Shown: positions 36,213-44,559, numbered from the stretch's first letter. The stretch is DNA of 64,000 nt from Rhizomicrobium sp. (GCA_037200045.1 JBBCHM010000002.1:1043241-1107240), one strand, 5' to 3'. Made by a program: numbers and translations. Notes: a model not told the origin generated them from the letters alone.

Positions 36213-36698
36213 GTGTCCGTTCGGCTCTTCTGGATAGAAGCGCCGATGGCGGGGCGGCTGGCAATGATGGCCCGCCCCCTCGGCGGCAAACGCCTTACCG
36301 AGGACATCGAAGCACTGAGGGCCGAGGGCGTCGGCAAGGTTCTCAGCCTGCTGGAAACCGACGAAGCGGCGGAACTGCATCTGACAAACGAAGCGGAGAT
36401 TTGCGCGGCGAACGGCATCGCGTTCGTCTCGTTTCCCATCCCGGATCGCGGCTTGCCGGCGGACGATGCCGCCTTCGCGGCAACGACGAAAGCTCTCGCT
36501 GACGAGATCGCCAAGGGCGAAACAGTCGTCGTCCACTGCCGCGCCGGCATCGGCCGGTCGTCCTTGGCGGCGGCGAGCATTCTGGTCCTGGCCGGCATGC
36601 CGGCCGCGCAAGCGCTCGAATTGCTGACCAAAGCGCGTGGCGTCACGGTTCCCGATACCGAGGCACAACGCGCTTGGATCCTGAGACAGCGCAGGTGA
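36213..36698 (+). CDS. Dual-specificity-type protein phosphatase
   Basis: A 161-residue phosphatase of the cysteine-dependent (DSP/PTP) fold. The CX5R active site is HCRAGIGRSS (Cys109, Arg115), and the general acid Asp is in FPIPDRG (Asp78). LSLLETDEAAEL precedes it. The start is GTG 36213. In bacteria this compact type acts on phosphotyrosine proteins or on small phosphates; the substrate is unknown. The gene begins 5 bases after the dnaJ-like gene, so they may be one transcript. Confidence 0.85.
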   Translation: MSVRLFWIEAPMAGRLAMMARPLGGKRLTEDIEALRAEGVGKVLSLLETDEAAELHLTNEAEICAANGIAFVSFPIPDRGLPADDAAFAATTKALADEIAKGETVVVHCRAGIGRSSLAAASILVLAGMPAAQALELLTKARGVTVPDTEAQRAWILRQRR

Positions 36699-36751
36699 GC
36701 GTGCGGACCTTTCCGCCCCAAGCCACAGCGCAATTCCCCTGACGGGCCGTT

Positions 36752-37390
36752 TCAACCCGCCGCGAATTTCGCCGCCGCGCGGCCGACTTCGAGCTGGAAA
36801 AGGATGGCGTCGTGACCGGCGCCGGGGCGCAGAAGCTCTTCGCTCGGCAGGCCCGCGAGCTCGGCTCTGAGGTCGGATAATTTCGCGATCTCGTCGGCGG
36901 GGTCGTGGATCAGCAACAGGCGCTTCGGCAGATGCGCGGCGACGGCGCGGATCGATAGCGTGGACAGCTTCGCGCCGGCCACGGCTTCGACACCCGCAAC
37001 AATGTCGGCGATTTCCGCATCGCTCGACGCGGTGGCGGCGGCGTAGGATTCGATAACCGCCGGCATGCCCGAGGCACCGGCGATGGTTACCAGCGAAGCG
37101 GCCGTCAACGGCGGCGCGCCGCTCCAGGGCCGCGGTCCCATGGCGAAAGAGACCGCCAGCGCGCCGAAGGAATGCGCGATCACCGAACGCCATTGCGACA
37201 CGCCGAGCGCTCCGGTCGCGGCGATCAGCGTCTCCACCCATTCGACGAGAGTCGAGGTCGGCTTGTTCGGGTTGGCCTCGCGGGTCTGGCCGTGCGCCGG
37301 CATGTCGAAGGCATAGACGCGCAGGCCCTGGCGGACGCAGGCGGAAACGAGCGGCAGGAAGAACTCGGCTTGCGCATTCCAGCCGTGCAC
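36752..37390 (-). CDS. Alpha/beta hydrolase, N terminus not resolved (possible frameshift)
   Basis: From GTG 37390 the product is 212 residues: HGWNAQAEF (oxyanion loop HG), VYAFDMPAHGQTREAN, the nucleophile elbow AHSFGALAVS (Ser in GxSxG-like HSFGA), Asp in LLLIHDPADEIAKLS and the catalytic His in LRPGAGHDAILF. In the same frame, convincing coding text (RLGAAFDRFCTPVQLERRKA, FGRLVGLAAGAADGPPVLA) continues about 52 codons further upstream to a TAA at 37547-37549, with no ATG, GTG or TTG start. An ATG at 37574 lies in another frame. Either the 5' end carries an indel or the gene is decayed. The gene should extend to about 37546. Confidence 0.68.
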   Translation of the reverse strand: MHGWNAQAEFFLPLVSACVRQGLRVYAFDMPAHGQTREANPNKPTSTLVEWVETLIAATGALGVSQWRSVIAHSFGALAVSFAMGPRPWSGAPPLTAASLVTIAGASGMPAVIESYAAATASSDAEIADIVAGVEAVAGAKLSTLSIRAVAAHLPKRLLLIHDPADEIAKLSDLRAELAGLPSEELLRPGAGHDAILFQLEVGRAAAKFAAG

Positions 37391-37589
37391 CGCGAGGACC
37401 GGTGGGCCGTCCGCCGCGCCGGCGGCAAGGCCGACGAGACGGCCGAAGGGAAGTTCGAGCGCGACGCGCTCGAACTTCGCCGATGGCGCCTTGCGCCGCT
37501 CCAGTTGGACGGGCGTGCAGAAGCGGTCGAATGCGGCACCCAGGCGTTAGCCCTCTTCTTGGATCGCGAACCATAGCAGCTTTCGCTGC

Positions 37590-37650
37590 GAGGCCCCCTC
37601 CGCCTCGCTTCGCTCGGCACCTCCCCCGCAAACGCGGGGGAGGAAAAGAG
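37590..37650. repeat. CTCCCCC-type hairpin repeat, copy 3
   Basis: GGCCCCCTCCGCCTCGCTTC then GCTCGGCACCTCCCCCGC, AAAC and GCGGGGGAGG. It matches the repeats at 24618 and 25296 in order of blocks and lies between the two minus-strand genes for the hydrolase and the GNAT protein. Confidence 0.65.
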
Positions 37651-37656
37651 CCGCAC

Positions 37657-38430
37657 TTACCTTGATATGTGCAGCGCCTCCGACACCGCCGCGAATCCCG
37701 CGCGCGCATAGATGCGTTCGGCCTGTTCGCCGCCGGGCGTCAGCCAGAGAAGGTCGAAGCCGCGCGCGAAGACCTCGCGGGCGAGCAGCGCCGTCAGCGC
37801 GCCGGCGGCGCCACGGCGGCGGAAATCACTGCGCACGCCGATGCCGGCGATCTCGCCGATGCCGCCCTGCGGCGGCATGGCGACGCCGCCGCCGATAATG
37901 GCGCCGCTCGCCATGTCGCGCGCCGCGGCGACGAGGCCGCCGGCGCGCAAGGTACGCTTGTGACTACCCGGACCGCGCGGCGGCGCGCCATAGGCCTCGG
38001 CCTGTGCTTGGTCGATGGCGATCAAGTCCCGCTCCTCGGTCGCGAGAAAGACCGCGATGTCCCGCGTCGCCGGCGTGCGGACGGTGCTGCCCGGCATGCA
38101 GAGCATGACCGGCAGGCGCGCCTCCACGGTGAAGCCCGCCGCGAGGAGCGCCGGCTCGACCTGCGGCGCCGCGGCGGGGATGTATTCGAGACGCGGCTTG
38201 CGCCCCTGCGCCGCGAACAATCCGATCAGGGCCGCGATATCGGCCGGCGACGGATCGGCATCGTCGTCCGGCATGGCGTAGTTCAGATAGACGTTCGGAT
38301 CGGCGTCGAAGGTAGCGAGGAACGGGCCGGAGCGCCGCTTGAGCGGCCGCCGCTCCGCCGCGGTCCGCAGATAGGCGAGCAGCTTGCGGTTCAGCGCGGG
38401 CAATTGGTCTTCATTCAGCGAAACGGACAT
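37657..38430 (-). CDS. GNAT family N-acetyltransferase
   Basis: A 257-residue protein. The GNAT acetyl-CoA-binding motif A is GEIAGIGVRSDFRRRGAAGAL (R/Q-x-x-G-x-G/A pattern as RRRGAA), followed by FDLLWLTPGGEQAERIYARA. The N-terminal half (LRTAAERRPLKRRSGPFLAT, EYIPAAAPQVEPALLAAGF) is not recognisable by motif and probably forms a second degenerate GNAT-like or substrate domain, giving the longer than usual length. The acceptor is unknown. Confidence 0.78.
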   Translation of the reverse strand: MSVSLNEDQLPALNRKLLAYLRTAAERRPLKRRSGPFLATFDADPNVYLNYAMPDDDADPSPADIAALIGLFAAQGRKPRLEYIPAAAPQVEPALLAAGFTVEARLPVMLCMPGSTVRTPATRDIAVFLATEERDLIAIDQAQAEAYGAPPRGPGSHKRTLRAGGLVAAARDMASGAIIGGGVAMPPQGGIGEIAGIGVRSDFRRRGAAGALTALLAREVFARGFDLLWLTPGGEQAERIYARAGFAAVSEALHISR

Positions 38431-38670
38431 GGATTCTCCATCGCGCCCGCGCCGGGGCGCGAGCGGGGTTCGTCGGTTGGGATCAGCGATGGGAGATCAG
38501 CCGGCGGCGCGCTCGCCCGCCCATCGCGCGGTTGCGCGACTCGCAGCGGTGAACATGGCGCCTCCATCGAACGAACAACGGCCCCATTTTACGCCCCTTG
38601 GGCTCGCCGGTCACGACACATTCGATTTGTCCGTGCCATGGACGCGGCACCCGACCGCTGCTAAATATCC

Positions 38671-38748
38671 CGGGCCGCGCGACTGGCGAGAAAGATGGGT
38701 CACCATCGGGGAGCGCGGCCGTCCGTACGCCGATCGCCTGGGCAGCCG
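38671..38748 (+). ncRNA. ZTP (pfl-motif) riboswitch ahead of glyA
   Basis: The leader holds the signature elements of the pfl/ZTP aptamer. GGCCGCGC (38673-38680) pairs with GCGCGGCC (38713-38720); the invariant CGACTGGCGA follows the 5' strand; an internal hairpin GATGG-GTCA-CCATC comes next; then the conserved GGGGAGC before the closing strand. Downstream is the second conserved region with CGATCGCCTGGGCA, which forms the pseudoknot. ZTP riboswitches sense ZMP/ZTP, made when 10-formyl-THF is short, and turn on folate and glycine genes. glyA, the next gene, fits. Confidence 0.83.
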
Positions 38749-38776
38749 ATGGCAACATCGGTCCATCCTTTTCTTC
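38746..38776 (+). promoter_or_regulatory. Hairpin with GCAA tetraloop and T-rich tail between aptamer and glyA
   Basis: CCGATG-GCAA-CATCGG (38746-38761) is a perfect 6 bp stem with a GNRA loop, followed by a T/C-rich stretch (TCCATCCTTTTCTTC) and then AGGAGGG and the start codon. It is the likely expression platform of the ZTP riboswitch: terminator or RBS-masking arrangement. Confidence 0.5.
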
Positions 38777-38788
38777 AGGAGGGCGCCC

Positions 38789-40045
38789 GTGGACGCATAC
38801 CGCCAGCAACTTCATTCCTTCGACCCCGACATCGACGCGGCCATCGCCGGCGAGGAAATCCGCCAGGCCGACGGCGTGGAGATGATTCCGTCGGAGAACT
38901 ACACCTATCCCGAAGTGCTCGCGGCGCTCGGCTCGGTGCTGACCAACAAATATTCGGAAGGCTATCCGGGGCGGCGCTATTACGGCGGGCAGGAATTCAC
39001 CGACCGCATCGAGACCCTCGCGCGCGACCGGGCCTGCGCCCTGTTCCGCGCCGAGCACGCCAATGTGCAGCCGCTGTCCGGCTCGCCGATGAACCAGGCG
39101 GTTTACTTCGCCTTCCTGGAGCCGGGCGACACGGTGCTGGCGATGGACCTCAGCCATGGCGGGCATCTCACCCATGGCGCGCCGGTCAGCCATATGGGCA
39201 AGGTCTTCAAGTTCGAGCGCTACAAGACCGGCCCCGGCGGCGCGATCGATTTCGACGCGCTGATGACGCGGGCCAAGGAGACGCGGCCGAAGCTGGTGCT
39301 GTGCGGCTATTCCTCCTATCCGCGCGACTACGACTACGCGCTGTTCAAGCGCGTGGCGGACGAGGTCGGCGCGCTGACCATGGCCGACATCTCCCATATC
39401 GGCGGCCTTGTCGCGGCGGATGCGATGCGCAATCCGTTCGACGCCGGCTTCGACGTGGTGACGACCACGACGCACAAATCGCTGCGCGGTCCGCGCGGCG
39501 GCATGATCCTGTGCAAGGCCGAGCACGCGCGGAAGATCGATGCCGCGGTATTCCCGGGGCTGCAGGGCGGCCCGCACATGAACAATGTCGCGGGCGCCGC
39601 GATCACCTTCAAGAAAGCGGCCGAGCCGGCGTTCAAGGACTATGCGCGCCAAATCCTCGCCAATGCCAAGGCGCTGGCGGCGGCGCTGGGCACGGAAGGC
39701 GCCGTGCTGGTGACCGGCGGCACCGACAATCACATGCTGGTCGTCGACACCGTGGCGAGCTTCGGGATCGACGGGCGCGCGGCGGAGGAAGCGCTCGACC
39801 GCATCGGCATCACGACCAACAAGCAGGTGATCCCGGACGATCCGCGCCCGCCGCTGCGCCCCAGCGGCATCCGCCTGGGTACGCCGGCCTGCACGACGCG
39901 CGGCATGGACGAGGACGACATGCGGCAAATCGCGAAATGGATGGTCTCGGCGCTGCGGGCGCCGAACGAGGCGGAGGCGACGGCGAAGACGCACACCGCG
40001 GTGCGCGACTTCTGCCGGCGGTTTCCGGTACCGGGGATCGCATAG
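38789..40045 (+). CDS. glyA: Serine hydroxymethyltransferase
   Basis: A 418-residue PLP enzyme interconverting serine and glycine with tetrahydrofolate. Landmarks are EMIPSENYTYPEVLAALGSV, LTNKYSEGYPGRRYYGGQEF, SHGGHLTHGAPVS, and TTTTHKSLRGPRGGMIL with PLP Lys230. The N-terminal and active-site text differs from the common alphaproteobacterial GlyA (usually ELIASEN and LIASEN..SP), so it belongs to a divergent clade. The start is GTG 38789, 6 bases after AGGAGGG. The ZTP riboswitch upstream controls it. The frame from 38384 runs over the leader and is not coding. Confidence 0.93.
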   Translation: MDAYRQQLHSFDPDIDAAIAGEEIRQADGVEMIPSENYTYPEVLAALGSVLTNKYSEGYPGRRYYGGQEFTDRIETLARDRACALFRAEHANVQPLSGSPMNQAVYFAFLEPGDTVLAMDLSHGGHLTHGAPVSHMGKVFKFERYKTGPGGAIDFDALMTRAKETRPKLVLCGYSSYPRDYDYALFKRVADEVGALTMADISHIGGLVAADAMRNPFDAGFDVVTTTTHKSLRGPRGGMILCKAEHARKIDAAVFPGLQGGPHMNNVAGAAITFKKAAEPAFKDYARQILANAKALAAALGTEGAVLVTGGTDNHMLVVDTVASFGIDGRAAEEALDRIGITTNKQVIPDDPRPPLRPSGIRLGTPACTTRGMDEDDMRQIAKWMVSALRAPNEAEATAKTHTAVRDFCRRFPVPGIA

Positions 40046-40081
40046 GGTCCGTTGTTTTGAGGCTGACGCACACACACCAGT

Positions 40082-40109
40082 GTCATGGCCCGCGTTCGTG
40101 GGCCATGAC
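40082..40109. repeat. Single hairpin related to the dispersed element
   Basis: GTCATGGCCCGCG-TTCG-TGGGCCATGAC is a nearly perfect 12 bp stem. It corresponds to the outer ends of the larger element with everything between removed. Followed by GATTTT, it may terminate glyA transcription. Confidence 0.7.
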
Positions 40110-40154
40110 GATTTTGGTTTGGTGATACCGACAGGTCGCAACGCACGCCGGCGA

Positions 40155-40967
40155 CTACGGCGACCCCAGGGCGTTGCTTTCGCGCTGGGCCTTGGCCAAC
40201 TGGCGGCGGACCATGGCGGGAAAGAGGCGCGTGAGGAACGCAAGCTGGCGGCCGCGCGCGCCGACGATGTGCTTGAGCTCCTTCGAGCCGAGCGAATCCC
40301 AGATCACGCCGGCGCATTCCTCCACCGTATAGACCGGCACGCCGCCCTGCTTCAGCGAATCCGACATCTTCTCGTTGGAGTTCTTGCTTCCGGCGTCGAG
40401 GATCGGCGTGTCGACGAACCACGGCATGATGCATTTCACGCCGATGCCGAAGCGCGAGAACTCGATGTCGAGCGCCTCCGACAGGCCGCGCACCGCGAAC
40501 TTGGTCGCGGCATAGATCGAGAGCTTCGGCGCACCGTAGAGCGAGGCGCAGGACGAGACGTTGATGAGCTGCGAACCCGGCGTCTTGCGCAGATAGGGAA
40601 GCGCGGCGCGGGCGCCGGAGATCACGCCCTTGATGTTGACGTCGAGCTGGCGCGCGATCTCCTCGTCGCTCTGCTCCTCGATATAGCCGTAGGAGGCGAC
40701 GCCGGCATTGTTGACCAGTACGTCAAGCCGCCCGCCGCTGGCGGCGGCGAAGATGGAGAGCGCGTCGGCCCAGGCGGGCGCGTCGCGCACGTCCAGCAGA
40801 TAGCTCGCGCCGTTCTGGCGCCCGATGGCGTCGAGCGCGGCCCTCAGGCCGGCGGCGTCGATGTCGGCGAGGCCGACGAACCAGCCCTCGCGCGCGAAAC
40901 GCCGGGCTGTTCCCAGGCCGATGCCCGAGGCCGCGCCGGTGATGAAAACAGCCTTGCGAACGCTCAT
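40155..40967 (-). CDS. Short-chain dehydrogenase/reductase (SDR)
   Basis: A 270-residue SDR with FITGAASGIGLGTARRF (TGxxxGIG), LVNNAGVASYG, the Ser in NVSSCASLYG and the Tyr/Lys pair YAATKFAV. The C-terminal extension (ELKHIVGARGRQLAFLTRLF, VRRQLAKAQRESNALG) is longer than in the enzyme at 29763 and resembles membrane-associated SDRs acting on lipids or retinol-like substrates. ATG 40967 has a GGAGG box upstream. The thiolase gene is divergent. Confidence 0.9.
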   Translation of the reverse strand: MSVRKAVFITGAASGIGLGTARRFAREGWFVGLADIDAAGLRAALDAIGRQNGASYLLDVRDAPAWADALSIFAAASGGRLDVLVNNAGVASYGYIEEQSDEEIARQLDVNIKGVISGARAALPYLRKTPGSQLINVSSCASLYGAPKLSIYAATKFAVRGLSEALDIEFSRFGIGVKCIMPWFVDTPILDAGSKNSNEKMSDSLKQGGVPVYTVEECAGVIWDSLGSKELKHIVGARGRQLAFLTRLFPAMVRRQLAKAQRESNALGSP

Positions 40968-41143
40968 TTTTCCTCCGGGCGGACGCATTGCCGCCCACCA
41001 ACCCAATGCGTCCGCCCGGCCGGGGCGGGCCCATGCCGCTGGGGAAATTTCCACGGTGCGGCAGGCGGACACTACCCCTAGACCCGCCGTACCGTGCCTT
41101 CTAATGTCCGCCGCCACAATATCCACCGGGAAGGAAGTACCTC

Positions 41144-42319
41144 ATGAGCAGAGAAGCCGTCATCGTTTCCTACGCCCGCACGGGCCTCGCCAAATCGGGC
41201 CGCGGCGGGTTCAACATCACGCCCACCATGTCGATGGCCGCCCATGCCGTGAAGCACGCCGTCGAGCGCGCCGGCGTGGACAAGGATCTCGTCGAGGACT
41301 GCTACATCGGCAACGTCTCCCATGGCGCGGGCAATCTCGGGCGCCTGGCGGCGCTCCTGGCCGGCCTGCCGATCACCACGGCGGGCGCCACGATCAACCG
41401 CTTCTGCTCCTCGGGCCTGAACGCGATCGCGCTGGCCGCGAATTCGATCCGGGGCGACAACGCGCAATGCATGGTGGCGGGCGGCGTCGAGTCGATCTCC
41501 ATTCCCAATCCCGGCATGGGCCCGAACAATTCCGACCCCTCGCTGACCGACGCCTATCCGGCGATCTACATGCCGATGATCGACACCGCCGACATCGTCG
41601 CCAAGCGCTACAATCTTTCGCGCGATTACCAGGACGAATACTCGCTGGAGAGCCAGCGCCGCATGGCTGCGGCGCAGCAATCCGGCAAGTACAAGGACGA
41701 GATCGTCCCGATGAAGACCAAGATGAAGACGGTCGACAAGGCGACGAAGGAGGAGAAGATCGTCGACTATGTCGTGGAGAAGGACGAGTGCAACCGTCCC
41801 GACACGACGCTCGCCGGCCTCGCCAAGCTCGAGCCGGTGCGCGGCGCGGGCAATTTCGTCACCGCCGGCAATGCCAGCCAGCTCTCCGACGGCGCCGCCG
41901 CGGTCGTGCTGATGGAAGCCAAGGAAGCCGAGAAACGCGGGCTTCAGGCGATGGGCCGCTTCATGGGCTGGACCGCCGCCGGCTGCGAGCCCGACGAGAT
42001 GGGCATCGGCCCGGTCTTCGCCGTGCCGCGCCTTCTGGAGCGGTTCGGCCTGAAGGTTGACGACATCGACCTGTGGGAGCTGAACGAGGCGTTCGCGTCG
42101 CAGTGCCTCTACAGCCGCGACAAGCTCGGCATCGATCCGGCGAAGTACAACGTGAACGGCGGCTCGATCGCCATCGGCCATCCCTTCGGCATGACGGGCG
42201 CGCGGCTGACGGGCCACGTGCTGATGGAAGGCAAGCGCCGCGGCGCGAAATACGCGGTCGTGACGATGTGCATCGGCGGCGGCCAGGGCGGCGCGGGCCT
42301 GTTCGAGGTGTATAGCTGA
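41144..42319 (+). CDS. Acetyl-CoA acyltransferase (thiolase II/SCP-2-like family)
   Basis: A 391-residue thiolase. The nucleophile Cys lies in [20 protein letters not shown], the His in [18 protein letters not shown] and the second Cys in [17 protein letters not shown]. The pattern fits degradative acetyl-CoA C-acyltransferases (beta-oxidation) better than PHB-type biosynthetic thiolases; the middle segment with repeated Lys/Asp ([18 protein letters not shown]) is lysine-rich. RBS GGAAGG precedes ATG 41144. A clear terminator follows. It probably functions in fatty-acid breakdown with acyl-CoA dehydrogenases. Confidence 0.92.
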   Translation: MSREAVIVSYARTGLAKSGRGGFNITPTMSMAAHAVKHAVERAGVDKDLVEDCYIGNVSHGAGNLGRLAALLAGLPITTAGATINRFCSSGLNAIALAANSIRGDNAQCMVAGGVESISIPNPGMGPNNSDPSLTDAYPAIYMPMIDTADIVAKRYNLSRDYQDEYSLESQRRMAAAQQSGKYKDEIVPMKTKMKTVDKATKEEKIVDYVVEKDECNRPDTTLAGLAKLEPVRGAGNFVTAGNASQLSDGAAAVVLMEAKEAEKRGLQAMGRFMGWTAAGCEPDEMGIGPVFAVPRLLERFGLKVDDIDLWELNEAFASQCLYSRDKLGIDPAKYNVNGGSIAIGHPFGMTGARLTGHVLMEGKRRGAKYAVVTMCIGGGQGGAGLFEVYS

Positions 42320-42345
42320 GGACGGTTCCGACCGCGTGAAACGCG

Positions 42346-42379
42346 AAAGGCCGGGAGCGAAAGCTTCCGGCCTTTTTGC
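42346..42379 (+). terminator. Intrinsic terminator after the thiolase gene
   Basis: AAAGGCCGG (42346-42354) pairs with CCGGCCTTT (42367-42375); inside, AGC-GAAA-GCT continues the stem with a GNRA-type loop. It is followed by TTGC. Strong stem plus T run. The 5' arm starts 27 bases after the thiolase stop; the reverse direction also reads as a terminator for the minus-strand gene ending at 42389. Confidence 0.85.
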
Positions 42380-42388
42380 TTGCCCACG

Positions 42389-43693
42389 TCAGAACGCCGT
42401 CACTGTCGCGTCGACTGCGAACTGTCTTCCTTCGCGTTCCATGATGAGATGTTTGGTTTCACCCGGCCCGCCATGCAGCGCGGCGAGGAGCTCGCCGCGG
42501 GTCATCGGGCCGGTGTCGCGGCCGTCGATCTTCATGAGCTTGTCGCCGGGCACAGCGCCCGAAACGGTGTCGGCGCCGTTCTTCTGAACGATGCCGGCGA
42601 TCGTCGTCACGCCCCTCGCGCGCGCGAGCGTCAGGCCGACCTGGTCGAGGTCGTGGGTGTCGAGCGGCGCCTGTTGCAGCCAGTAGCTCCTGCGGCCCGG
42701 ATAATCGATCGTCAGGCGGAAGCTCTTGAGCACATTGCCGCCGAGCATGCCGTCGACCTCTTCGCCCGCCTTGGCGGAATAGATGCCGTCCCAGAACAGA
42801 TGCGCGACGAGCGCGCCCAGCGGGCCGCCGCCGCCCATCTGGAGGACGCCGAGCTCGTCCAGTTTGAGGGAGCCGAACGCGACATTGCGCGCCTTCACCA
42901 CCGCCATGCCGGTCTCCAGGCCCTGCATGGTGAGATTGGCCTCGCCGACGCCACCCGTGGCGCGCAGCCAGCCCGGATGCGCCGCGATCAGCGGCGCGGC
43001 ATCGCGCAGCCCGCTATAGCTGCCGCCATTGTCGAGGACGAAGACATGCGCGGCGCCGTCGACGGTCGCGTCCAGCACGGCAAAGCCGGTCTTGGGATTG
43101 ACGCGTATGGGCACGGCGATGCCGTCGGGCGTCAGCGTGCCGGGCGCCGCGAGCGTCATCGTCCTGGCGCCGTAATCGAACACGACCTCGAAATGCTGGA
43201 GCAGGCCGGGCGGGATCACTGCCTCGACCGGCAGCGGCGCGGCGAAATCCGCCATCTCGCCGCCGGGACCTTGCGCCGCCTCGTCCGGTGTCGGCGCGTG
43301 GCCGAACGGATCGAGGCCGATCGTCGTGTTGTTCGACAGCGATTCCGGCATCACCGCGGCGCCGTCGATCGCGATATCCATCGCGCCGAATTTCATATGC
43401 AACAGCCGGCCGGGACGCGGACCCATCTCGCGGAACAGCGCGTTGGACAGCGTCAGGCCGCCCTGCCCCTGGTTCACGAAGGCGAGCACCTTGCGTTCGC
43501 TGCCGTCGGGCCGGACGAACGAGACTTCGACGAAGACGCGGTTGTCGTCGAAGGTGAACGGCACGGTCGCCGCGCGGGGCAACGCCTCGTCCAGCGACAC
43601 GCCCGCCGACATGTCCGCCACCGGCGGCAGGTGGATGCATCCCGTCAGGGCGCAGAGCAGCATCGCGCCCAGCGCGTTTTTCAGGCGTCGCAT
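42389..43693 (-). CDS. Lipoprotein with retropepsin-like aspartic protease and PDZ domains
   Basis: A 434-residue exported protein. The signal peptide ends in a lipobox (LLCALTGC, Cys about 19). The central region has two aspartic-protease-like D(T/N)G segments, LAFVNQGQGGLTLS and FVLDNGGSYSG, where the second reads DNG as the catalytic triad and the first is degenerate (NQG). A PDZ domain occupies the last ~90 residues (GVTTIAGIVQKNGADTVSGA, PGDKLMKIDGRD). Retropepsin-like plus PDZ proteins are found in many bacteria with unknown targets. Whether this one is active is uncertain because of the first motif. Confidence 0.72.
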   Translation of the reverse strand: MRRLKNALGAMLLCALTGCIHLPPVADMSAGVSLDEALPRAATVPFTFDDNRVFVEVSFVRPDGSERKVLAFVNQGQGGLTLSNALFREMGPRPGRLLHMKFGAMDIAIDGAAVMPESLSNNTTIGLDPFGHAPTPDEAAQGPGGEMADFAAPLPVEAVIPPGLLQHFEVVFDYGARTMTLAAPGTLTPDGIAVPIRVNPKTGFAVLDATVDGAAHVFVLDNGGSYSGLRDAAPLIAAHPGWLRATGGVGEANLTMQGLETGMAVVKARNVAFGSLKLDELGVLQMGGGGPLGALVAHLFWDGIYSAKAGEEVDGMLGGNVLKSFRLTIDYPGRRSYWLQQAPLDTHDLDQVGLTLARARGVTTIAGIVQKNGADTVSGAVPGDKLMKIDGRDTGPMTRGELLAALHGGPGETKHLIMEREGRQFAVDATVTAF

Positions 43694-43703
43694 GTCGAAA
43701 CTC

Positions 43704-43934
43704 CTAGGCGCTCTTCTTCAGCCGTCGCTCGTCGGGCACGTATTCGAGCAGGTCGCCCGGCTGGCAATCGAGATGGCGGCAGATCGCCTCCAGCGTCGAG
43801 AAGCGAAAGCCCCGGACCTTTCCCGACTTCAGCAGGGACAAATTGGACTCGGTGATGCCGATGGCGCGGGCAAGCTCGTTGGAGCGCACCTGGCGCCTGG
43901 CGAGCATGACGTCGAGGCGGACGAGGATGGGCAT
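43704..43934 (-). CDS. Helix-turn-helix transcriptional regulator (XRE/YozG-like)
   Basis: A 76-residue DNA-binding protein: MPILVRLDVMLARRQVRSNE, LARAIGITESNLSLLKSGKV (HTH), RGFRFSTLEAICRHLDCQPG then DLLEYVP. This short XRE/YozG-type regulator is almost always next to a DUF2975 membrane protein, as here. Its ATG (43934) overlaps the DUF2975 stop (ATGA). A 14 bp inverted repeat over the promoter of the upstream gene is a likely operator for it. Confidence 0.92.
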   Translation of the reverse strand: MPILVRLDVMLARRQVRSNELARAIGITESNLSLLKSGKVRGFRFSTLEAICRHLDCQPGDLLEYVPDERRLKKSA

Positions 43935-44533
43935 CAGACGAACGAGTCCTTTTCTTCCTCGATCTCGCGGCCATAGGCCATCACCTGCGCGATGACGAAG
44001 ACGGTGAGGCCGAGCACCAGCGAATCCACCAGCGTCATCGAGAACCAAGCCTTGTCGGTGCCGCCGGCGGCGCGGAACAAGAGGTTCGCGGCGAACTTCG
44101 CAAAGGGATAGGCGACAAGCCAAATACCGACGCGGCGCAAATGGCCCGCATTCGCGCGCGCGAAGACGATGCCTTGTCGGTAGAGACGGAACAGGCCGCG
44201 CAGATTCCAAAAGATCAGGATCAGCGGCACGCTCGCCACCGCGACATCGACCACGCCGGCGAGGCGCGTCAGCGGCGGCTGCGACGCCAAGACAACCCAA
44301 CCGGGCCTGGGCAGAGGTGGATGGCCGAAAACCAGATCGGCGCCGCTCGCGCCGACCAGCAGGTGATCGGCATAGAAGAGCGTCACGACGCAGGCGGCGA
44401 CCACCGAGAGGACCGACAATCCCGCCAGCGCCGCGAACAGCAGCGACAGCACGCTGCTCAGCGGGCGCAGGCTGCGATAGGTGAGGACGGGCGCGTCCGG
44501 CCCGGCGACAGGCAGCTCGACGACGTTGGACAT
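43934..44533 (-). CDS. DUF2975 membrane protein
   Basis: A 199-residue protein with four predicted helices (SSVLSLLFAALAGLSVLSVV; VVDVAVASVPLILIFWNLRG; IWLVAYPFAKFAANLLF; LVLGLTVFVIAQVMAYG) and the conserved FRLYRQGIVFARANAGHLRR loop. DUF2975 proteins pair with YozG-like regulators; their function is unknown. The start is ATG 44533 (MSNVVELPV); the frame continues upstream to 44587 through the operator region and is not likely coding. Confidence 0.85.
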   Translation of the reverse strand: MSNVVELPVAGPDAPVLTYRSLRPLSSVLSLLFAALAGLSVLSVVAACVVTLFYADHLLVGASGADLVFGHPPLPRPGWVVLASQPPLTRLAGVVDVAVASVPLILIFWNLRGLFRLYRQGIVFARANAGHLRRVGIWLVAYPFAKFAANLLFRAAGGTDKAWFSMTLVDSLVLGLTVFVIAQVMAYGREIEEEKDSFV

Positions 44534-44559
44534 GGCGCATCCTCCGCGAGACACGGATT

